From contig SFZH01000008.1 in NCBI GenBank assembly GCA_021234535.1, positions 5,898,897 through 5,962,896 on the forward strand: 64,000 bases of DNA, read 5' to 3'. This document shows positions 53,101 to 62,100 of this stretch, one piece after another. Under the pieces are notes generated by a model. It did no database searches. It had not been told where the DNA came from and worked only from the letters and a program-made list of their open reading frames with translations. The translations under genes were made by a program, and so were the position numbers. The number at the start of each line of letters is the position of its first letter. The first letter of the stretch is position 1. The stretch is from Stichopus chloronotus (Eukaryota > Echinodermata > Holothuroidea > Aspidochirotida > Stichopodidae).

Positions 53101-56100
53101 TGGAATCTTTTGAATTGAAATTGATGGGGGCTTATCATAGTCTGTATCTGGTGCTTATTATTGATGAGCATTGATGGGATGGACTTGTTGCAAGGCTACT
53201 ATTAATAGTGAAGTGTGTGATTAATGTTCCATGAAGAACTTTTTTTTTTATCTTATGTATGTTTGTGCTCTGTGTTTAAATGTAATCCTGGAGTAGACCA
53301 TGGCTAACCATTGATGGACTGTTGATAATAAGGCCTGTTAGTAATGACTTTAATGACAGTGTCATGTGCTCATTGAAGTATGTAACTGTGTGACCTACGT
53401 TTTGGTGTACTGAGAGGAGAGATCATGAAGTTAATAAAGAGGATGTCATGGAACCGTTACTGAAGCCACCCAGCTCACCGTTGATTTCTACATCCACAGT
53501 GTTTACTGCTACAGATAAATGTAAGATATCAATATGGAAGATAAATAATCTTCCATTTTGATCTCGTTTGTCAAATTGACAAAACCGTAGATCATAATTT
53601 TATGATTGTATCGACAAATTATATGCAGAAATGTAAATTAATTTCAGTGTTGAATGTACACTTAAGGTGTGAAGACACATGTTGTAGACATTTTGCCTCG
53701 CAGTGGAAGCTCCCTAGTTCTTTGGCTTTTTGTGATAAATAAATGGCAATTCATCAAGCAATCATTCTTTATTACTTCCATAGCAGTTGGGGAGACCTGT
53801 CAAAATGAGAGTGGGGTTGAATGCATTGAATGTTTTAACTCCAGTAGAATGTGTTTGTTTCTAGTGACTGAAAAAATGATAATGGAATTCTTCTTACAAT
53901 AATGAGTTAAAGTAGTGTACACTGAGGGTGGCAAAAATACAATTGTAATTCTGCTATTAGATGGAGATATGCCCACTTACTGTTGTAGCCTCTTTCAATC
54001 TTTATCAGATGTGGGCTTGTGCTCTTGGCCACAAAGATGCAGCATTACGCCTCTATGAGTGGAATCCAAAGTGTCTACGGATGAGCGACAGGTTACATCG
54101 ATTGCCGATCGGCATGTCCAGATCCAGAGGACATGTTTCATTGGCAGATTGCCTCGAGAAAATGGACCATCAAAATTCAAGTCACTCCTCAAAGTCACAA
54201 ATTTCAAAGCCAATTGAGATTCCAGTGGTGGGTTTAAGCCAGCTGCCTTCATTCATGATTTCGTCTCCTGCAAGTCAAACTCCAGATTCCTCATCAGGGA
54301 TTGACTTCTCTCCAGCTGTTACTGAAAATGTCTCTCCTTCATCAGGTATACTGTCTCAGTTATCAGTGAGTCCTCGCTCGCAGGGAGGCAGTTCTCCCCA
54401 GTCCCACCCAAGCCCCCACATGTCCCCTGTTGGGGCCAGTGACACCTCGGAGGGATCCATCCCTACCTCATTGTATGGATGACTTGCAAAGCTTGTTGGA
54501 CATGGACAGAGACATGGATTTACCTACCAGTCAGAGAATGTTTAATGGCAACGGCCTCTTCAAAGTGCCCCCACCTCCTCCTGTGCCACCCACCACATCA
54601 GAGTCTGGATCTGCTGATGCAATCCACCCATCCACCAGCAAGAAGAATCACGCTGGTGTCGGATTGTCTGGTATCAGCGAATCCACTTGGGAAGAGTTTG
54701 AACGTAAACGAGCTGAGAATATCGCACTGAGCTTAGAAAAACTGAAGAAAATGTTCGCCCAGGAAAATGATGATGACGTTATGGAAGAATCTCAGAAACC
54801 TGCTAGCAAGGTAAGTTGATTGTATTTACTACCATTCAGAAGGATGTCTTTGCAGCACTCCCATTCAGGGAAGTGACTATAAACAGTTTGTAGAGGAGGC
54901 TGCTAAAAACAAAAGGACAAAATTTTTAAGAAAGCACTGGATGTGACAGCCTTTTTAAATTCCAGTGCTCTCTGGTTTTTGTCTGTTTGATATGTCCAAA
55001 TAGTTACTTTTGTAAAGTAATTGGTCATGCAGCCTGGAGCATGGATAGCTCATATTTTCTGAAGGATGTACAGAGTGATATCACATTAGGTTTGGTGCAA
55101 GCTAATGATATTGCCACACTGACTGAACCTTCTTACAGAACCTACAACAATGCTGTGATATTGTGGTAGTGCTACTGATGCACAGAAGTCACAGTATGTC
55201 ACTCACAATATTGCCATTTCTGCAAACAGAATAGCAGCAGGTCAGTTTAAATGACAATGTTATACTTGCATCATAAGCAGTTTACATTAGTGTTGCACAT
55301 GGTTTCAGTGCATACTATATGTTGTACTAATTTAAACATAGTGGTGAAGCAAAATCTCTGCAATTAAAGCTGTGGCGGTTATTAAATATCTTAAAGCATT
55401 ATACAACTGTTGAAAAGGGTTCTAGTTGATAGCATCTGTATGGACACTGATTCACCATGCTCTGGGTGTTTCCAATCCCAGGAGCAATACCTGACACTAG
55501 CTGAGCAGATTCTGGATGCCTTGCCGGCCCGCATCAAGGAGGATGAGACGGGCATGAACGTCGATGACATCAACTTTGGTCCCACTCCATTCTTCCCTCC
55601 ACTCTCGGTGGACATTGACGAGGAAATAGAGAACGTCAACGATTACAGATCTGAAGATTCACCGGCTAGTACGTACACTACGACCGACTCGTCCTGTATG
55701 CCGAGTCCTCCAAACTTAAATATGGATGATGACGGTCAACTTGACAACTGGTTTGATTTCTTTCCTAGTGCTTTGATTGATGGTACCACACTCGGTGGAT
55801 TCTCCTTACTTACTCTCTCAGGTGAGATTTAGTGGAGTTTTTGTTATCCCTTACATGCTTGGTAATGGTTTTTGGTTACTTTTGAAGTCTTATTCCTACT
55901 TGCTCAAGAGTTTTGGAGAGCTGGCCTATGAAGAAAAGTTCTTACTCTGAATGCTGTCTGAGAAAGGAATATTCCCCTGTGTGACATGAATGTTCAGTAG
56001 AAACACTACCACCATCCATTTCAATTTATTGTGCATTCAAAGGTCATGTTTAGTTTGTGCATTTGCTTGCTGTTCACCATTTGTCACTGTTCTCATCAGC

Positions 56101-59100
56101 AAAATAGGTTTGACTGCTGTGCATTTTTATCAGCTGGGTTTGCTGGTTTAAATAATGCCTAAACAATCTATGGAATCTTTCAAAAAATTTGGCAACTATT
56201 ATCACATTAATAATTCTAACAATAGAAATCTAAAACTGTAAATGTTGGAGCAAATTTCAGTAAAGTGTCAGTTTAACTAAATGTCCTGTGCAATACTAGC
56301 AGTGCAGTTCCACAATTAATGAGACTGTATATGGAACAAAATGGTAACTACGAAATTAATGCAAATCCATCAGTCAATTCTCCAATCCAACTGGATCAAT
56401 TCTTAAGTCCAATAGAATTAATGGCCAAAGATGACTTTAAGATGAATGGATGTTTCTTTTTCATAAATCAAGAGAACAAAGTACTCCATCTTTGATATTG
56501 GCAAAGGATGTATTCTTTCAAAGATGTCCAGTTGGAAACTGACAATTCAATTTTGTAGTTCACATGTCAAAGCGAGATCTCTGCACACCATTCATTCTTT
56601 ATTTTCCGCCCAACCAAACATAGTCTGTTTGTTAGAACTACTTCTTGTCTGCCATATGCCCTCTGTGGAGGATCCCATATGATCCTAGACCATTTACTCT
56701 ATTTTGTTGCAACCCTTTGTATGTGATCTATCCTCCTTGAAGCATCCTTTATAAGCTATGTCATATGATATCACATTCCATCTTTCTATTATTCCTTATC
56801 TATGACTGTACCTCCTTACAGCATTCCTTATCAATCTATAATTATATTGTAGAATACCTTATTTACTGTACCCTTCTTATAGTAAACATCTATCCCTTTC
56901 CCATAGTATCCCTTTTCACTCTATATCCTTGTAATATCCCTTATTAATCAAAACCCTCCTGAAGTATCCATTTTATTATCCTATACCCTTCCTGTGGTAT
57001 CTGTTACTATCCTGTTATGTAGTAATGGGCACATTATGTACGTTGAAGTCTATGGTAGAATATGAAAACAAGTTTTGAATTTCATTCAAAACAACCAGTA
57101 CCCACAATAATATTGAACTTATCCTTTATTTCACAGTCTGTATTTGCCTTTAGATCTAGCAGACAAAACTTTACAATGAAAAGGTTGAGCTTTGTTTCTG
57201 TAGACAGACAGTATCACAGTAGTGAATTATTTATATGTCAGTTGCTTGGTTAGTTGATTGTAGATGAATATTTATGTGTGCTGTTTTCCAGTGATGCGAT
57301 TGTATACTCAATTATGTGAATCTTGACTCCAAGCTCAAAATGACTGCTTGGCTTCAACTTTACTCGAGCAAGCATGTAAGCAAAATCTCACTTGTCTCAA
57401 AGGATCTCATTGAGACTTTTGCTCTTCTGTATTACCTTTTTCTTTGTTTAATTCTCTAGTCTTTTTGCTTGATCATTCGTTGTTCAAGTAATTAAGTCCT
57501 GTGCGAGTCAAGTCATGAAGTAAATGAAACCCTGATCATTAAATCTATATTAGTCTGTCAGATGTCTCTCTCTGGGTTCTTTTGTCCGTGAACTTTCAAT
57601 TAGGCATTAACCGAAGTGGATTTTTTTTCTGCCGATCTGATGGCCGATGTTAGTATCACAACATCGGCTATATCGGATCTGATCTTATATTTTGCTATCA
57701 CGCTGCAAAACCTTTTGCTCTTATGTATGATGCAGTTTCTGGACTGCTCTTATAACAATTCCAAAATCATTGCAAATTTTGCAGGTATACTTATACCTTT
57801 TCAGATAGAAAATAGCCTTCATGCATAAGGCCTTTCTCAGGTTCAATCCTTATGGATTAGTATCTCCCCTAGTGCAAATGTATTTGCACGTTGCTGAACG
57901 TTAGCAAACGTTAGTGTGTAAGTCCCGCTGATCCCATGTTTTACTGATAGAGGTGAACATTGGCCTGATCTGTTGTAATCTTCGGTTGATCCTTTATTTC
58001 AGATGTCTAGCTGTTACTCTATCAACATGAACATCACAGTTTTGACAGATTCATTTATGTGGAAGAGTCTTAACAAATTCCTCTTCAAACACACATTTTA
58101 CAGTCCTATGCCATCCTTGTAGTATCTCTTATCCTATGTCATATTCCTTTGTAGTATCATTTATTATCATCTATTCCCTCTTGCATTAGCCCTTGCTATC
58201 TTGTGTAATATTCCATCCTTATAGTTGATCTTGTTATCTTATACCCTCCTTAATATGTACTCTTCCTGTAGTACTTCTAGTCCTTTATCTTCTTCCTTTT
58301 TTGCATCATCACTGATAATCCATCATCTACCCACAGATAATCTCTCTTTGTCTGTCCACATTGTATAATCCCTTATCATCTACTCACATGGCAAAATCCT
58401 TTATCAACTATCCATATTGCATAATCCCTTATCATCTATCTACATTGCATAATCCCTTATCACCAACCAACATTGTATAATCCCCTATAGTTTACCCACA
58501 TTGCATAATCCTTTATCTTCTATCCTTGTTGTATAATCCCATTACATCTACCCAGATTGTGTAATCCCTTGTAATCTACCCAGATTGTATAATCCCTTGT
58601 AGTCTACCCATGCTATATAATCCCTTGTAGTCATCTGCTCATGTGGTATTATCCCTTATCTTCCATTGATTTCATGTCTTCTACCAGATTGATCTGTTAG
58701 CATTTACCCCTTGTGTGGCATCCGTTTGATTCGCCACCACATATCCTCTTTACAGCTTCCTTGTACATGCTTCTGTACTGCCCTCTTCTTTGCTGGTAGC
58801 ATGTATTATCTTCTCCCACATAAGCTCCTTGCAACGTCTGTTCTTGGTTCCGTGCTACATACTCGTCCTTATCCCTACTGTCACTGATTATCCTATAAAT
58901 TTGGCCCTTTTTATGCCCCTCATGTATATGTATTTTATTCTCTATCACTTACAATATCCGCCTAGAATCTTTACCTCAGTCATATCACCAGACACCAACT
59001 ATTCTACTTAAGTTGAAAGTATTTTTGTCATCATTGTTTACCCTCTTTATTGTACAGATGAAGAGCAGAGGCAGCTCTACAAGGCTGCATTGGTGATTCA

Positions 59101-62100
59101 GAATGCTTTTCGTCAATACAAAGTAAGTGTTTTGGATGGCCTCATTTGACTGCTCGACCATCTCTCTTCTCTGCTGCTGAAACTTGTGTATTGTCTTTTT
59201 AATATCCCCTCAAAGAGTTTACAAGAACCTGTTCATAAAACCAGAATTGATGCTTATTGTCCATGGGAGGACTACAGAAAGAGGTGTATCTATTTTTGTG
59301 TCTTGTGTTTCAAGAAAAAAGAAAAATTGATTTGCAGTGGCCTCTCATTTGACCAGACGAAAATATAAAAGAGAAAACAAACACCTTATAGTTTGCTGAC
59401 CTGCTTGTCTTTTAGAAATGTCGTCGAATATTCATGAACTACAAAATAGAGAAAACAATCCATCAGCTGGAGATGTGCAGTTGATAAGATTAAATATCTT
59501 TGTTCTTTAATGTCAAATGTGGAAAATTTGTTGTTTACGTCAGAGGAATGCATCTGCAGAAGCAGTGATTCTGTTGCAAGTTTAAAGCCACCTTTTGAAT
59601 TCACCTTTTTTTTTTATTTTGCAGGGAAGACAGCAACAGAAGCAACAAGAGCTGGAGGCTGCAGTAATCATACAGTCCTACTACAGACGATATAAAGATG
59701 TAAGCTTATAACAAGCAACACCTTCTTTTTTCATATTGACAACTCCTTCCTTTCATTCATTAGCTCAACCCACGGAGTGTGGGTAGAGCTTATGTGGTAC
59801 TGTAGGGGGAGAAAATGTCTGTCTCTCTGTTCAAAAGCCTACTTCTTCTGCAGTTACTGGTGGATTTTTCTGAAATTTGCAGTGAAGGTGCAACATTGGG
59901 ATGGCAATACAAGTTGTTCCTAACTATATGATAGGACAAAGGGAAGTCATAATTTTTGGCTATTTTGATCATTTTTCCTTGTGCTTTAGATCCTTTTGAA
60001 GTCTCACTCCCTTGATTTGAGTGATTATATTATGTGGTAGTGAGTTGAAGTGAGCTTTATCTGGAGGGGCATGCTCACCACCTTAAAAGAATAGCCTCAA
60101 GCTAAAGCTTGTGTAAGACAGTTTTCAGTTACTTTGTGTTGACTATTATTCTTGGGCATTATGTGTACTCCCTGTAGTATCCAGTGTCCACTGTGTACAC
60201 AACTAATGTACCATGATGGCAAAGTTCCCTGACAGCTAATTTTAGAATCTATTACATAGCCCCCCTTGCTGGTTGTGTGGACATTGCATACAGATGTGTT
60301 ATTGTTCTTCACCAGTTGTTTCCCTGGTCTAGCTGGAATGGTTATCAGAGAATGTTAGGGAGTTGAGGTTTGGTCTTGGCTTGGTCAAGGCCCTGCACCA
60401 GTGGCATAACCAGACTTTTATTTAAGGGGGGGGGGGGGAGACAAGTGATTATGGCACTTTCTAAGTGTAGTGTAGCATATACCACTAAAATTTTTGCCAA
60501 AAGTTCCTCTCATAGTGCAGGAATTGGCAGTTCCCAACCCTTCCAGACCTTGTGAATTGTGGCCAAATATTCTTCATTTTTGACAAACCACATTTAGAAA
60601 TTTACACTTCCAAAAGGTCAGTCTCCGCAAGGGTTGTGAGTGAAAGCCACAAAAAGAAATTGTTGATTAATTTTTGATAACATCAATAGTGCTAGTTTAG
60701 TTCAGTTTAAATTAATGTATTCAGGCACTTACAGGTGGGTTCACTAAGTATAGATGCAACATTCTTATTTGTCAACAAAAGCCTACATATTTCATCATAC
60801 TAGATTCTTTTCTTTTCATTAATTTGATTTTTACGGAATCAATATTAGACTCCACACGACTTAGCAGCATTTTCTTAAAGGGACTCATTGAGTTGACATC
60901 AATAAAGTTTGTGGTGGTTTTGAAGGATATAAACACATGACAATACTTACAATTAGCATAAGTAGTCAAGTTTCACATCCAATAGTTATGAAAACTGTCA
61001 AAATTTTCAAATTTTTGGCTGTTAGTTGCACTGGTTGTGTGCGTGTGAATGTAGTACTAGTATGAAATGTGTCTGGTCACGAATTTTCATAAACCAAATT
61101 AAATCATTAATTACTTACTCATTAATGTTTCATTGTATGTGAAACATTGGGATCTTCTTAGTTTGACCATTTGTCACGTGTATGTGAAGGAAACTTGACG
61201 GGTGTAGATAAATTTAGTGAATTTCAGGAAACAACTCAATGAGCCTCTTTAAAAAATGCATGGTGTGGTTTTCATCCAATATTTTTTTTACTCACCAATT
61301 TCATTGGGGGTAGTGGGAGGGGACAATCAGACATTTGACAGCCCTCTCTGGTTATGCCACTGCCCTGCACAAACTGGTGGCATGTACTAGAAGTCTACTT
61401 TCTGATCCCTATCCCTGTCCCCTGTGGGCAGTGTTATATAGCTAAGATTTATCCCTGAAACCAACTTTGCTATTTGTCATATAGCAACTTCCTACTGAAA
61501 CGGTCCCCCTGCGAAAGTTAATTGCTAGGTCAACAGTGTTTATGTGCTGGCCAGCTCAACATGAGTTTGTGTACAGTATGAAGGATGGTAGGACCATAGA
61601 TGTGTTCCAAATTAATTTTCAACTGGACACTTCCTAACATCAGAAGGGTTGAGCAACTGCAGCATCGCTGCTCTAGTTTCTCATTTGCAGCCATCTGAAG
61701 TTATTCTGCAAAAAAGCATCTAACAATTTGTTCAAATGTTCAACATGTGTCTGTTCTTCCATATTCCAATTGTTTAAATAATGTCATACAGGCATCTCAA
61801 AACAATAAATTAATGAAGTAGCTGTTGTGCAACATATGGTGAAAAGCATGAAACCCGCTAGGGTGTTGCACCTGCTAGAGTGTTTTGTCATTAATAAACT
61901 TCATTACAATTGTTTTAAAATAATTTCCTATTCAAAATAATACTCAGGAACTGTCAAGTTATGATCAATCTTAGAAAGCAGCAGTTTTTCATTACAAAAA
62001 TTTCACATCACTGATTTCACATTTATCTGATATAAAATTGTTAAAATCATAATCTCTGTGACTTTTAGTTCACCAACATGGATGTAGGTGGGTGGATTAG

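Larger units (their letters stand above)
51870..54008. other. Three short CAMTA introns around ankyrin exons
   Basis: Introns 51870-52468, 52663-52987 and 53064-54008 (exons listed separately between them). AT-rich with ordinary GT-AG ends. No repeats of note and no other gene seen. Confidence 0.85.
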
